A model generated the notes under the pieces. The model had not been told where the DNA came from. It was given only the letters and a program-made list of their open reading frames with translations, and ran no database searches. Of a DNA stretch of 64,000 bases, positions 8,946 through 17,492 are shown in pieces (within the stretch, counting starts at the first letter, position 1; every line of letters begins with the position of its first letter). The stretch is taken from contig JAQVGY010000001.1 in the NCBI GenBank assembly GCA_028696495.1, positions 1 to 64,000 on the forward strand. Reading direction: 5' to 3'. The translations under genes were made by a program, and so were the position numbers. This DNA comes from Atribacterota bacterium (lineage in GTDB: Bacteria > Atribacterota > Phoenicimicrobiia > Phoenicimicrobiales > Stramentimicrobiaceae).

Positions 8946-9752
8946 CTATTGTTTACCTTTTTTTGGAATATTAAAGATTTTTCTACTTTTTGGCCGATAT
9001 AGGTTTTGTAAGAATTTTTTTAATAAATCTGGCCTAAGAGGTCTGGTTAATCTTCCATCAATAGCAACAGAAATAGTGCCTCTTTCCTCTGAAATTACGA
9101 TAACCAGGGCATCTGATATCTCACTCAGTCCAATAGCGGCGCGATGGCGTGTACCCAAATATCTCTTTATATCAGTTCTTTTAGTTAAGGGTAAAATACA
9201 ATTTGCTCCTGCTATACGATTATCTCTGATAATAACAGCCCCATCATGTAATGGCGAATTGGGTAAAAAAATGGAATATAGCAACTCAGAAGAAAACTCG
9301 CTATTTAAGGTAATTCCGGTTTCTAAAATATCTTGAAGACCAACGTCTCTTTCTAATACTATAAGAGAACCAATTTTTTCTGCTGACAACATTGGTGTTA
9401 CCATTACTATACCATTAATAAGAGCTTCTCCTTTTTTGTTTTCTTCTTCTTGAGGAAATAAAGGAAAATTTATTAGAAAACCACTTTTTCCCATCTTTAA
9501 TAATAAACGCCGTAATTCGGGTTGAAATATAATGGGAATAGCTACTATCAGCATAGCCATCAATCCCTTAATTATCCAATTGATAGCCTTTAATCCTATC
9601 CAGTTAGATATAAAAGAAAAAATGAATAATATTAAAAAGCCTTTTATAATCTGAGCAGCAGGTGTATCTTTTATTAATAGAAGTATATTATATAAAACAA
9701 TGGTTATAAGAATAATATCTAAAATATCTAACAAAGAAATATTTTGGGGCAT
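8946..9752 (-). CDS. cdaA: diadenylate cyclase CdaA
   Basis: CdaA condenses two ATP molecules into the second messenger c-di-AMP, which controls osmolyte balance and cell-wall homeostasis. About three membrane segments span residues 5-75 and are followed by a DAC domain with the two hallmark motifs DGA (170-172) and RHR (202-204). The length of 268 residues is normal. It directly precedes cdaR and follows the rpsI terminator, so it probably starts a transcript of its own, although I see no strong promoter in the 38 bases between. DisA, the other cyclase class, is not in the window. Confidence 0.97.
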   Translation of the reverse strand: MPQNISLLDILDIILITIVLYNILLLIKDTPAAQIIKGFLILFIFSFISNWIGLKAINWIIKGLMAMLIVAIPIIFQPELRRLLLKMGKSGFLINFPLFPQEEENKKGEALINGIVMVTPMLSAEKIGSLIVLERDVGLQDILETGITLNSEFSSELLYSIFLPNSPLHDGAVIIRDNRIAGANCILPLTKRTDIKRYLGTRHRAAIGLSEISDALVIVISEERGTISVAIDGRLTRPLRPDLLKKFLQNLYRPKSRKIFNIPKKGKQ

Positions 9753-9782
9753 TTCAGGATACCTTACTCAAAATAAAATAAA

Positions 9783-9834
9783 TAAAAAAAGCCATCATCA
9801 TTTACATTTTAACAAAAAAGTAGCAATGATGGCT
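9783..9834 (-). terminator. Rho-independent terminator after rpsI
   Basis: AGCCATCAT and ATGATGGCT form a 9-bp stem (9790-9798 with 9826-9834) around a 27-base loop, followed on the minus strand by a run of seven T residues. It lies 60 bases past the rpsI stop and closes the rplM-rpsI unit. Confidence 0.85.
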
Positions 9835-9894
9835 AATTTTATTAATAATTAATAAAAAAAACATAATCAATATTTAATCAGTGATACCATTATC

Positions 9895-10287
9895 TTAACG
9901 TTTAGAGAACTGATAGCGTGCTCGAGCACCTCTCTGACCATATTTTTTTCTTTCTTTCATTCTGGCATCACGTTCTAACATCTTTTCTTTCTTTAATATA
10001 CTTCGTAAGGATTGGTCATATTCAACCAGCGCTCTGGAAATACCATGCTTGATAGCCCCAGATTGACCGGAAATACCCCCACCAGATACCGCAACCTTTA
10101 TATCTAAATCATTAATCTTTTGCACCAATTTTAATGGTTCTTCAACTTCTTGAATATTAGACTGAATTTTTAAATACTCTTGGTAGGGCATATTGTTAAT
10201 GGTAATATTCCCTTTTCCAGGTGTTATCCAGACTTTGGCAACAGACGTTTTCCTTCTTCCAGTTCCATAAAATCGATTGTCTGCCAA
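9895..10287 (-). CDS. rpsI: 30S ribosomal protein S9
   Basis: S9 binds the head of the small subunit, and its C-terminal tail reaches the P-site tRNA. The 130-residue product starts near FYGTGRRKTSVAKV and ends with the invariant basic tail RARYQFSKR, whose final Lys-Arg contacts tRNA. It follows rplM by 20 bases, the nearly universal rplM-rpsI pair, and is followed by a strong terminator. AAGGAGG lies upstream of the ATG. Confidence 0.98.
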   Translation of the reverse strand: MADNRFYGTGRRKTSVAKVWITPGKGNITINNMPYQEYLKIQSNIQEVEEPLKLVQKINDLDIKVAVSGGGISGQSGAIKHGISRALVEYDQSLRSILKKEKMLERDARMKERKKYGQRGARARYQFSKR

Positions 10288-10307
10288 GTATTAATCCTCC
10301 TTCTCGT

Positions 10308-10733
10308 TTAATTCAATATCTCAATATTTTGGGCAATATGTGGATGTTGAGCACCACAATATACTTTTAACCTTTTTATCAATTTACGACTGAGCCTATT
10401 ATTGGGAAGCATCCCCTTAATAGCCTTTTTTATAATATAATCGGGCTTCTTTTGACTCATTTCCTTGTAAGAAATCTCTTTTAAAGCACCGGGGTAGCCA
10501 GTATGGTGACGATATAATTTCTGTTCTTCCTTTTTCCCTGTTAATTTGATCTTTTCAGCGTTAATAATGACCACATAATCACCTAAATCGACTGAGTTTT
10601 CAAAATTGATTTTGTTTTTACCTCTCAATATCGTTGCTACCTTAGTGGCTAATCTTCCCAAAATTTTTTCATTGGCATCAATCAGATACCAATTTCTTTC
10701 TAAATCTTCTTTTTTCCCTTTATGAGTATCCAT
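10308..10733 (-). CDS. rplM: 50S ribosomal protein L13
   Basis: L13 is an early assembly protein of the large subunit. The 141-residue protein shows the WYLIDANEKILGRLAT start, the GDYVVIINAEKI segment and the late LKVYCGAQHPH motif. GGAGG lies five bases upstream of the ATG, and the last codons of a 20-codon leader frame overlap that site. Together with rpsI it forms a two-gene unit with its own promoter (10846-10874) and terminator. A leader of about 105 bases precedes it, which could hold an L13-type autoregulatory element. Confidence 0.98.
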   Translation of the reverse strand: MDTHKGKKEDLERNWYLIDANEKILGRLATKVATILRGKNKINFENSVDLGDYVVIINAEKIKLTGKKEEQKLYRHHTGYPGALKEISYKEMSQKKPDYIIKKAIKGMLPNNRLSRKLIKRLKVYCGAQHPHIAQNIEILN

Positions 10734-10734
10734 T

Positions 10735-10797
10735 TTACCTCCATCTGCCGCTTACCAGTTCAATAAGTATATTTTTAAAAGAATTAATTTCTTTCAT
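10735..10797 (-). CDS. possible 20-codon leader ORF ahead of rplM
   Basis: An ATG preceded by AAGGATT opens a frame of 20 codons reading MKEINSFKNILIELVSGRWR and ending in TAA one base before the rplM ATG. Its last codons (TGG AGG TAA) form the rplM ribosome-binding site. Translation of this frame would therefore affect access to that site. It resembles no protein I know. It may be chance, or the leader may act only as an RNA structure. Confidence 0.3.
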   Translation of the reverse strand: MKEINSFKNILIELVSGRWR

Positions 10798-10845
10798 AAT
10801 CCTTTTTTGTAATACATGTTATCAGACCTTTAAAATAACGTATAG

Positions 10846-10874
10846 ATTTTAATATAATAAACGATTAATGTCAA
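10846..10874 (-). promoter_or_regulatory. rplM-rpsI promoter
   Basis: A perfect TTGACA (10869-10874) and a TAAAAT (10846-10851) are separated by 17 bases on the minus strand. Transcription would begin near 10839 and give an untranslated leader of roughly 105 bases before rplM. Confidence 0.88.
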
Positions 10875-10885
10875 GACATATCAAT

Positions 10886-10909
10886 GTAAAATAAAGATTT
10901 ACTCTTTAT
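10886..10909 (-). terminator. weak possible terminator at the truA stop
   Basis: ATAAAGA and TCTTTAT form a 7-bp stem with a GTAAA loop overlapping the truA stop codon, followed by TTTAC on the minus strand. The stem has one G-C pair, so termination would be inefficient. An outer TATCAAT/ATTGATA pairing could extend it. Confidence 0.3.
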
Positions 10910-11688
10910 TGATACCTTACTTTCATCAGATACAATCCATTGGGTGGAATAACTTTTCCTGATTTTTGATTATTTTTGTTTTTTAATATTTCCAGAATAC
11001 TTTCTGGCTCATATTGCTTAATGGAAAAATCTAACAATGTGCCTATTATCTTCCTGACCATTTTATATAAAAAGGCATTTGCTTCAATAGAAAAGATTAT
11101 CAAAGGTTCTTTTTTTGTTATACTTATTTTTTTGATATTTCTAATTTTATTATCAGGCAATTTACCACTTCTCTGATTAAGGCAACTAAGGGCACTAAAA
11201 TCGTGAGTGCCAAGTAAATATTTTGCAGTCTCTTCCATTTTTTCAATTTCTAAGGGATAATTATAGAAAAAACAATATCTACTTAAAAAAAGATCTTTAG
11301 CTTTGAATATTTGAGATTTTCTGACTTTATTAATAATATAATATCTATATATTCTGCTTCTGGCATCATAACGAGAATGAAATTCATCAGATACTTCTTT
11401 AGCAAATTTTATTCTAATATCTGATGGTAAAAAATTGTTTAAAATGATAGCCCATTTATCAACAGGGATATCAGCTGTAGTCTTAAAATTTGCTACTTGT
11501 CCGATGGCGTGAACACCGGCATCTGTCCGTCCAGAACCATATAGTTTTAATCCTTTTTCATCGGTAATTTTTTTTAAAGTGTCTTCTAATATACCCTGTA
11601 TAGTTTTATTATTTGCTTGTCTTTGCCATCCCGCATAATCTGTACCATCGTAGGATATAGTAAGTTTTATATTTTTTAATATACCCAT
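10906..11688 (-). CDS. truA: tRNA pseudouridine(38-40) synthase TruA
   Basis: TruA isomerises uridines 38-40 in the anticodon stem-loop of tRNAs to pseudouridine. The catalytic aspartate is Asp56 within GSGRTDAGVHA, and the 260-residue length is normal. FLYKMVRKIIGTL near the C terminus is another family signature. It follows ecfT with a three-base gap; the order ecfA1-ecfA2-ecfT-truA-rplM-rpsI is conserved in Firmicutes. The next gene, rplM, has its own promoter. Confidence 0.97.
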   Translation of the reverse strand: MGILKNIKLTISYDGTDYAGWQRQANNKTIQGILEDTLKKITDEKGLKLYGSGRTDAGVHAIGQVANFKTTADIPVDKWAIILNNFLPSDIRIKFAKEVSDEFHSRYDARSRIYRYYIINKVRKSQIFKAKDLFLSRYCFFYNYPLEIEKMEETAKYLLGTHDFSALSCLNQRSGKLPDNKIRNIKKISITKKEPLIIFSIEANAFLYKMVRKIIGTLLDFSIKQYEPESILEILKNKNNQKSGKVIPPNGLYLMKVRYQ

Positions 11689-11691
11689 TTT

Positions 11692-12492
11692 CTAAACAAC
11701 CCACAAATAAGACACTATGAGAATAAATAAAGTAATAATTATAAAAACATGGTCAATACTGTTAATTGACAATTGGCGATAATGGGTCCTACCCTCTCCA
11801 CCGCGATAACATCTTGCTTCCATTGCTATTGCTAAGTCATCGGCTCTATGAAAAGCATTGATAAAGAGAGGAATGATAATAGGTAAAAAATTCTGAATGC
11901 GTTTAACCAGATTACCACTTTCAAAATCAGCCCCTCTGGCAATTTGAGCTTTAATAATTTTTTCAGTTTCTTCCATCAAAGTTGGTATAAAGCGCAGAGC
12001 AATAGTCATCATCATGGCAATTTCATGGGCTGGAACTCTAATAATTTTTAAAAAAGATAATAACTTTTCAATTCCATCGGTAAGGGCGATTGGTGAAGTA
12101 GTCAGGGTTAGCCAGGATGTAGACAAAATTAAATAAAATAATCTTACAGAGATAAATAGTCCGCGATGAATTCCTTCTCGAGTAATATTTAATATCCAAA
12201 TTCTATATATAATATCACCAGGTGTAGTGAAAAAATGAATTAACAGAGTAAAAGATATAATAAATAGTAAAGGTTTTATTCCTTTTAATACAAATTTTGG
12301 ATGTACTTTTGCTAGCGATATATTTATAAATAGGTAGAAACCTATAATAAAGAAGCCAGTCCAGGAATTTACCAAAAATATTGTAGTAATTATCAAGATA
12401 ACTGTTATAATTTTGACTCTGGGATCTAATTTATGTATGATAGAATCTCGGTAAATATATTGACCGATAGTAATATTTCTAAAAAACATCAT
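11692..12492 (-). CDS. ecfT: ECF transporter transmembrane protein EcfT
   Basis: EcfT is the membrane scaffold of energy-coupling-factor importers. It couples the two ATPases to interchangeable vitamin- or metal-binding S components. The 266-residue protein has several hydrophobic helices and the two cytoplasmic coupling signatures, ARGAD near residue 185 and EARCYRGGEGRTHY near residue 230. The second differs from the common EARGYR by a cysteine. Its start overlaps the ecfA2 stop by four bases. No S component is encoded nearby, so this is a shared (group II) module. Confidence 0.94.
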   Translation of the reverse strand: MMFFRNITIGQYIYRDSIIHKLDPRVKIITVILIITTIFLVNSWTGFFIIGFYLFINISLAKVHPKFVLKGIKPLLFIISFTLLIHFFTTPGDIIYRIWILNITREGIHRGLFISVRLFYLILSTSWLTLTTSPIALTDGIEKLLSFLKIIRVPAHEIAMMMTIALRFIPTLMEETEKIIKAQIARGADFESGNLVKRIQNFLPIIIPLFINAFHRADDLAIAMEARCYRGGEGRTHYRQLSINSIDHVFIIITLFILIVSYLWVV

Positions 12493-13352
12493 TTTTTATT
12501 CTCATTTACCAATTTTAATATCTCTTCTTTTGCCTCTTCCACTGTTAAAATACCGGAACTGACCGGTTTACCAATCTTTTTCAGTTTATACATGGTATAA
12601 GTTACCTGCGGCAAGGAAAGCCCAATATCTTCTAACCTGTCTATGGATTTTTGAAAAATATTTCTGGGTGTATCATCCATTATAATTTCCCCTTTTTCCA
12701 TTACAATAATCCTTCTGGCTAATTTAGCCATGATTTCCATATTATGTGAAACCATAATAATAGTCTTATGGTATTTTTGATAAAGGTCAACAATTACAGA
12801 CAATAATTTAGAACAACTTTGTGGATCTAAACTGGCAGTTGGCTCATCTAAAATAATTACTTCAGGATCAATAGCCAGAATACTGGCAATAGCAACCCTG
12901 CGCATTTCGCCTCCGCTAAGGCTAAAAGGAGACCTATCTTTAAAACTCTGGTAATCCATATCCACCATTTGTAATGATTTTTTTACACTTTGTACTAACT
13001 GCTCTTCAGCAACACCCATATTCTTAGGGCCAAAAGCAATCTCTTTAAATATGTTTTCTTCAAAAAATTGATTTTCAGGATACTGAAAGGACAATCCTAT
13101 TTTTTTTCTTATTTCTTTTAATTTTTTTTTATTCTTGTGGATATCTATATTTTCAATAAATATTTGCCCCTTTGTAGGTTCTATTAAACCATTTAATAAT
13201 TGCAGTAATGTGGTCTTGCCACACCCTGTATGGCCTATAATACCTATAAATTCACCCCTGTTGACTTTTAAATTTATACCCTTTAAAGCTACAGTCTCAA
13301 AAGGCATATTTAGATTATAGGTATATGAAACATCTTTCAGATGTATAAACAT
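12489..13352 (-). CDS. ecfA2: ECF transporter ATPase EcfA2
   Basis: This is the second ATPase of the ECF module. Walker A is GHTGCGKT at residues 40-47; the signature is LSGGEMRRVAIA, Walker B is VIILDEPTA, and a switch histidine follows in VSHNME. EcfA2 and EcfA1 form an asymmetric heterodimer, and the LSGGE rather than LSGGQ signature is usual for EcfA2. It overlaps ecfA1 upstream by 16 bases and ecfT downstream by 4, so all three are probably translated as a coupled unit. Confidence 0.95.
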   Translation of the reverse strand: MFIHLKDVSYTYNLNMPFETVALKGINLKVNRGEFIGIIGHTGCGKTTLLQLLNGLIEPTKGQIFIENIDIHKNKKKLKEIRKKIGLSFQYPENQFFEENIFKEIAFGPKNMGVAEEQLVQSVKKSLQMVDMDYQSFKDRSPFSLSGGEMRRVAIASILAIDPEVIILDEPTASLDPQSCSKLLSVIVDLYQKYHKTIIMVSHNMEIMAKLARRIIVMEKGEIIMDDTPRNIFQKSIDRLEDIGLSLPQVTYTMYKLKKIGKPVSSGILTVEEAKEEILKLVNENKK

Positions 13353-14167
13353 AAATATTTAACCATCTCATCTTCATTTAATATGTTACCAGGAATATCG
13401 AGCCCGCTTTTAACAAGCTCTCTGGCTAATCTTGTAATCTGCGGCACTTCTAAGCTTAAGCCCAAAAGCTGCTCTGCTTTATCAAAAACCTTTTTAGGAG
13501 AATCTTCTAAAACAATTCTACCTTTGTCTAAAACAAAGATCTTGTCAAACTGAGCTGCTTCTGACATGAATTGGGTAATATAGACAATGGTAATACTCTC
13601 TTTTTTATTTAAATCTTTAACTATTTCTAAAATATTTTTTCTTCCTTTTGGATCAAGCATTGAAGTTGGTTCATCTAAAATTAAATAGGAGGTATTCATT
13701 GCAAGTGCACCTGCAATTACTACCCTTTGTTTCTGCCCGCCAGATAATAGATGTGGTTCACTGTTCCTGAGTCCATTCAATCCAACTATATTCAAAGCCC
13801 AGTCAACTCTTTCACCCATTTCCTTTGCTTTTATTCCTATATTTTCCAATCCGAAAGCAATATCATCTTCAACAGTTGTAGCAATCAATTGATTATCTGG
13901 ATTCTGAAATACCATACCGACCTGTTTTCTGATATTCCAAACTTCCTCCATATCTCTGGTGTTGAGATTTTCTACCAATACCTCTCCTTTGCTGGGTAAT
14001 AATAGACCATTAATGTGTTTTACTAAGGTTGACTTTCCAGAACCATTTGCTCCGATAATAGCAACAAAATCTCCTTTGTGTATTTTGAGATTAATTCCTG
14101 ATAATGAGGCAATTTTTTCATTTTGTTCTGTATTATAAAAATGGGTGACATTCTTAAATTCTATCAA
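13337..14167 (-). CDS. ecfA1: ECF transporter ATPase EcfA1
   Basis: This is the first ATPase of the ECF module. It has Walker A GANGSGKS (39-46), signature LSGGQKQRVVIAG and Walker B YLILDEPTS. The position where most ABC ATPases have the switch histidine reads TQFMSEA here (Gln instead of His). The start codon is TTG, with a purine-rich GAGGG further upstream. It is the first gene after the rplQ terminator. No obvious promoter is visible, so read-through from the ribosomal operon may contribute. Confidence 0.94.
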   Translation of the reverse strand: MIEFKNVTHFYNTEQNEKIASLSGINLKIHKGDFVAIIGANGSGKSTLVKHINGLLLPSKGEVLVENLNTRDMEEVWNIRKQVGMVFQNPDNQLIATTVEDDIAFGLENIGIKAKEMGERVDWALNIVGLNGLRNSEPHLLSGGQKQRVVIAGALAMNTSYLILDEPTSMLDPKGRKNILEIVKDLNKKESITIVYITQFMSEAAQFDKIFVLDKGRIVLEDSPKKVFDKAEQLLGLSLEVPQITRLARELVKSGLDIPGNILNEDEMVKYLCLYI

Positions 14168-14213
14168 TTATATCTTTTTCCCTCTAGTTAATAGTTAAGA
14201 GTATCTTAATTTA

Positions 14214-14270
14214 TAAAATTAAAAAGGTTAAATGCCAGCATATATTCTTATATCCCAACAATTTAACCTT
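14214..14270 (-). terminator. Rho-independent terminator after rplQ
   Basis: AAGGTTAAAT and ATTTAACCTT (14224-14233 with 14261-14270) form a perfect 10-bp stem, with T-rich sequence after it on the minus strand. It lies 20 bases past the rplQ stop and ends the long ribosomal protein cluster. Confidence 0.82.
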
Positions 14271-14289
14271 AATACTTTTTTGTAGATAT

Positions 14290-14643
14290 TTATTTAACAA
14301 ACTCGATAATAGCCATTGGGGAAGAGTCCCCTTTTCTAAAACCAGCTTTTATTATCCTGGTGTAACCACCATTTCTTTCTTTATATTGAGGACTAATTTC
14401 TTCAAAAAGTAATTTTAAAGCCTGTTTATTTTGTATTATTTTAAATACCTCTCTTCTAGCTTGAAAATTATCTTCTTTTGCTATAGTAACCATCTTTTCA
14501 ACATATCTCTGTAACTCCTTTGCTTTAGGAAGAGTTGTATTAACCTTTCGATTGTTAATCATAGAAATGGCTAAATTTGATAATAGTGCCTTTCGATGAC
14601 TGGTATCTACGTTCAATTTTCTTTTTAAAATTCTGTGTCTCAT
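14290..14643 (-). CDS. rplQ: 50S ribosomal protein L17
   Basis: L17 lies near the peptide exit tunnel of the large subunit. The 117-residue protein starts MRHRILKRKLN, contains the family segment HRKALLSNLAISMI, and ends with GDSSPMAIIEFV, as in other L17 sequences. It follows rpoA by 14 bases and is the last gene of the alpha cluster, directly before a strong terminator. Confidence 0.98.
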   Translation of the reverse strand: MRHRILKRKLNVDTSHRKALLSNLAISMINNRKVNTTLPKAKELQRYVEKMVTIAKEDNFQARREVFKIIQNKQALKLLFEEISPQYKERNGGYTRIIKAGFRKGDSSPMAIIEFVK

Positions 14644-14657
14644 TAGACCATCTCCTT

Positions 14658-15608
14658 TTAATCTGAATCCTTTAAATTGTATCCAAACTCTTTTACTTTT
14701 TCTTGAATTTCTTCAAAAGATTTCTTCCCCAAATTCTTAATCGACATTATTTCTTCTTCAGTCTTATTAATGATATCACCAAAAGTATTAATATTAGACT
14801 TTTTTAAGCAATTGTAGGATCTAACCGACAAATCTAATTCTTCAATGGTCTTTTCAAATAATTTCTTTTGTTCAATACTTTCATTTTCTTCTTCAGTAAG
14901 CTGCTCCACTTCTGAGTCAATATCTTCTGGAGAAAATTTATTGATTACTTTTAAATATTTAATCAATATATTTGCTGATTTACTCAATGCTTCATCAGGC
15001 AAAATGCTTTTATTGGTATAGATATCCAAAACTAATTTTTCACAATTTACAAATTGAGCTGAGCTGGCCTTATCAACATTGAAGGATACCTTAATTACCG
15101 GAGAAAACAAGGAATCAATATTAATAAAATTGATAGTTTGATCTTTCTTCTTATTTTCTGGTGCTGTAACATATCCGGTACCCTCTTCAATCACTATCTC
15201 TATATCTAATTTGCCATCATTGCTTAATGTTGCGATTTTGTGTTCTGGATTCAGTATTTCTACATTAATATTAGGTGTTATATCGCCTGCAGTAACAACT
15301 TTTTTTCCACTTGCCTTCAAACGAAGGTTTTCTTGCTTGCTTCCATACATCTTAAAAACAATTTCTTTTACATTTAATATAATTTCATTTACATCTTCTT
15401 TGACACCCTGTAAAGTGGAAAATTCATGTACAACACCCTCAAACCTTATAGCAGTAGCACTAGCGCCAGGAAGAGAAGATAATAATACTCTCCTTAAGGA
15501 ATTTCCTAAGGTAGTTCCATACCCTCTGTCTAAAGGTTCAATTATGAATTTGCCATAACTATCGGTTAAATTTTCAACTTTTATTTTAATATCATTTATA
15601 TCTAACAA
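14658..15608 (-). CDS. rpoA: RNA polymerase alpha subunit
   Basis: The alpha dimer starts RNA polymerase assembly, and its C-terminal domain binds UP elements and activators. The 316-residue protein has the N-terminal dimerisation segment PLDRGYGTTLGNSLRR (about residues 25-40) and a C-terminal helix-hairpin-helix domain with SIKNLGKKSFEEI. A Glu-rich linker lies between. The start codon is TTG with GGAGAGG upstream. It sits between rpsD and rplQ in the usual alpha-operon order. Confidence 0.98.
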   Translation of the reverse strand: MLDINDIKIKVENLTDSYGKFIIEPLDRGYGTTLGNSLRRVLLSSLPGASATAIRFEGVVHEFSTLQGVKEDVNEIILNVKEIVFKMYGSKQENLRLKASGKKVVTAGDITPNINVEILNPEHKIATLSNDGKLDIEIVIEEGTGYVTAPENKKKDQTINFINIDSLFSPVIKVSFNVDKASSAQFVNCEKLVLDIYTNKSILPDEALSKSANILIKYLKVINKFSPEDIDSEVEQLTEEENESIEQKKLFEKTIEELDLSVRSYNCLKKSNINTFGDIINKTEEEIMSIKNLGKKSFEEIQEKVKEFGYNLKDSD

Positions 15609-15655
15609 CTGACAACCTCTCCTTCCAAAAAAATTAGCGCTTTATGTAAATTAAA

Positions 15656-16288
15656 TTATCTAGAGTAGTACTCAACAACTAATTTCTCATCAATAGGCAG
15701 ATCAATATCCTCTCTGGTGGGAAGACTCAAAACAGTACCAGTTAATTTTGTAAAATCTACCTCTAACCAGGAAGGGACATTTTTATCAATATCTCCCTGT
15801 TGTAATTCTTTGAATTCAGAAATTGACTGACTTTTCTCTTTTACTTCAATCACATCGCCAACTTCCACCATATAGGAAGGTATATTAACCTTCTTCCTAT
15901 TGACTAAGATATGAGAATGTCTCACAATTTGCCTTGCTTTTGCTCGAGAACTGGTAAAACCCAAACGAAAAACAACATTATCTAATCTTCTTTCTAAAAA
16001 CTGAAGGAAGTTATCACCTGTAACACCATGCTTCTGCTCCGCCTTCTTGAATAAATTACTAAATTGCCTCTCCATTAAGCCATACATATTCTTCATTTTC
16101 TGTTTTTCTCTCAATTGTATTCCATAATTGGTAAGCTTCTTTACTCTTTTGGCATGAGCAGATTTCCCGGGTACGGAAGGTCTTCTTTCAAAAGAACATT
16201 TATCTGTGTAACAGCGCTCTCCCTTTAAAAATATCTTTGTACCCTGTCTGCGACAAATACGACATACAGGGCCTTTGTATCTAGCCAT
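15656..16288 (-). CDS. rpsD: 30S ribosomal protein S4 (zinc-binding form)
   Basis: S4 is a primary 16S rRNA-binding assembly protein and a translational regulator in many bacteria. At 210 residues it is the zinc-containing form, with Cys9, Cys12, Cys26 and Cys31 at the N terminus. The S4 RNA-binding domain follows, with RLDNVVFRLGF and RQIVRHSHILVNRK. It lies between rpsK and rpoA. No autoregulatory structure was identified in the flanking gaps. Confidence 0.98.
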   Translation of the reverse strand: MARYKGPVCRICRRQGTKIFLKGERCYTDKCSFERRPSVPGKSAHAKRVKKLTNYGIQLREKQKMKNMYGLMERQFSNLFKKAEQKHGVTGDNFLQFLERRLDNVVFRLGFTSSRAKARQIVRHSHILVNRKKVNIPSYMVEVGDVIEVKEKSQSISEFKELQQGDIDKNVPSWLEVDFTKLTGTVLSLPTREDIDLPIDEKLVVEYYSR

Positions 16289-16373
16289 AGATACCTCCTT
16301 AGATTTGCTTAGCTGTATTTAAAGTTATTATCTATAAAAAATTATTATTAAAATATTCTTAAGAGAAGTTATT

Positions 16374-16772
16374 TTAAACCCTTCTCTGCTTAGGTGGTCT
16401 GCAACCATTGTGCGGAATTGGGGTAACATCTCTTATTGAATTGATTTTAAATCCAATAGCTTGAAGTGAACGTATAGCAGTCTCCCTGCCAGAACCAGGA
16501 CCTTTAACATAAACATCTATTTCTTTCATACCCTGATCCATTGCTTTTTTACCTGCTTCTTCTGCTGTCCTTTGTGCAGCGAAAGATGTGCTTTTCTTGC
16601 TTCCCTTATTTCCAATTGATCCTGCACTAGCCCAGGAAATTACATTTCCTTCCATATCAGAAATGCTGACAACAGTATTATTAAAAGTAGATTGTATATG
16701 TACAATGCCCTTTAAAATATTTTTCTTTATTCTTTTCTTGCGAACCTTTTTGCTTTGCTTTTGTGCAGCCAA
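16374..16772 (-). CDS. rpsK: 30S ribosomal protein S11
   Basis: S11 forms part of the platform of the small subunit near the E site. The 132-residue protein shows the hallmarks HIQSTFNNT, GSKKSTSFAAQ and the C-terminal DVTPIPHNGCRPPK. The start codon is TTG, and AAGGAGAG lies five bases upstream. It follows rpsM by about 50 bases in the standard alpha-cluster order. Confidence 0.98.
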   Translation of the reverse strand: MAAQKQSKKVRKKRIKKNILKGIVHIQSTFNNTVVSISDMEGNVISWASAGSIGNKGSKKSTSFAAQRTAEEAGKKAMDQGMKEIDVYVKGPGSGRETAIRSLQAIGFKINSIRDVTPIPHNGCRPPKQRRV

Positions 16773-16822
16773 TTTGGCTCTCCTTTCATTTTATTAAGAG
16801 TTCATAAATATTTTTTATATAA

Positions 16823-17197
16823 TTATTTTCTACCTCTTTTGACACCTATAGTTTTCCGAGGACCTTTCCTGGTTCTTGCATTAGTATTTGTCCTCTGACC
16901 TCTTACAGGTAATCCTTTTTTATGTCTTAAACCGCGGTAAGAACCTATTTCCATTAACCGTTTAATATCAATAGCCTGTTGACTTCGGAGTTCTCCTTCA
17001 ACTTTATAATTTTTACTAATAATATCTCTAATTTTTGCAATTTCATCATCTTTTAAATCTTTAACCTTAGTCTGTTTATCTATCCCTGCCTCGGTTAGTA
17101 TTTTATGAGATAAGGTAAAACCAATACCATAGATATAGGTTAAAGCAGTTTCAATATTTCTATTTCTTGGTAAATCAACACCACTAATTCTAGCCAT
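16823..17197 (-). CDS. rpsM: 30S ribosomal protein S13
   Basis: S13 sits in the head of the small subunit and contacts P-site tRNA and L5. The 124-residue protein begins MARISGVDLPRN and carries the LRHKKGLPVRGQRT motif, with a basic C-terminal tail (GPRKTIGVKRGRK). It follows rpmJ by 21 bases. Length and order are normal. Confidence 0.98.
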   Translation of the reverse strand: MARISGVDLPRNRNIETALTYIYGIGFTLSHKILTEAGIDKQTKVKDLKDDEIAKIRDIISKNYKVEGELRSQQAIDIKRLMEIGSYRGLRHKKGLPVRGQRTNTNARTRKGPRKTIGVKRGRK

Positions 17198-17218
17198 GAG
17201 GATTTGCTCCTTCCTAAA

Positions 17219-17335
17219 TTATTTTCCTTGTTTTTGTTTATGTTTGGGATTATCGCATATTACCATTATTTTTCCATTTCTTCGAATTAACTTACATTTC
17301 TCACATATCTTTTTTACTGAAGTTCTGACTTTCAT
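17219..17335 (-). CDS. rpmJ: 50S ribosomal protein L36 (zinc-binding form)
   Basis: This 38-codon gene encodes MKVRTSVKKICEKCK and onward, ending HKQKQGK, which is clearly L36. The zinc ribbon ligands Cys11, Cys14, Cys27 and His32 are all present, so this is the zinc-dependent form. AAAGGTGG lies about five bases upstream of the ATG. The gene lies between infA and rpsM, its usual place. Confidence 0.97.
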   Translation of the reverse strand: MKVRTSVKKICEKCKLIRRNGKIMVICDNPKHKQKQGK

Positions 17336-17492
17336 TTTGTTTCCACCTTTCTACAATGGTGACCTTTACTTTAAGGACTTATTTCTATATATGGTTAATA
17401 AAGATTAGGTTAAAGAAATAAATGATTATTAATAAATATTATGTATGCAGTAATAAAAACTATAAAATATTTATTTACATACCTAATTAACC

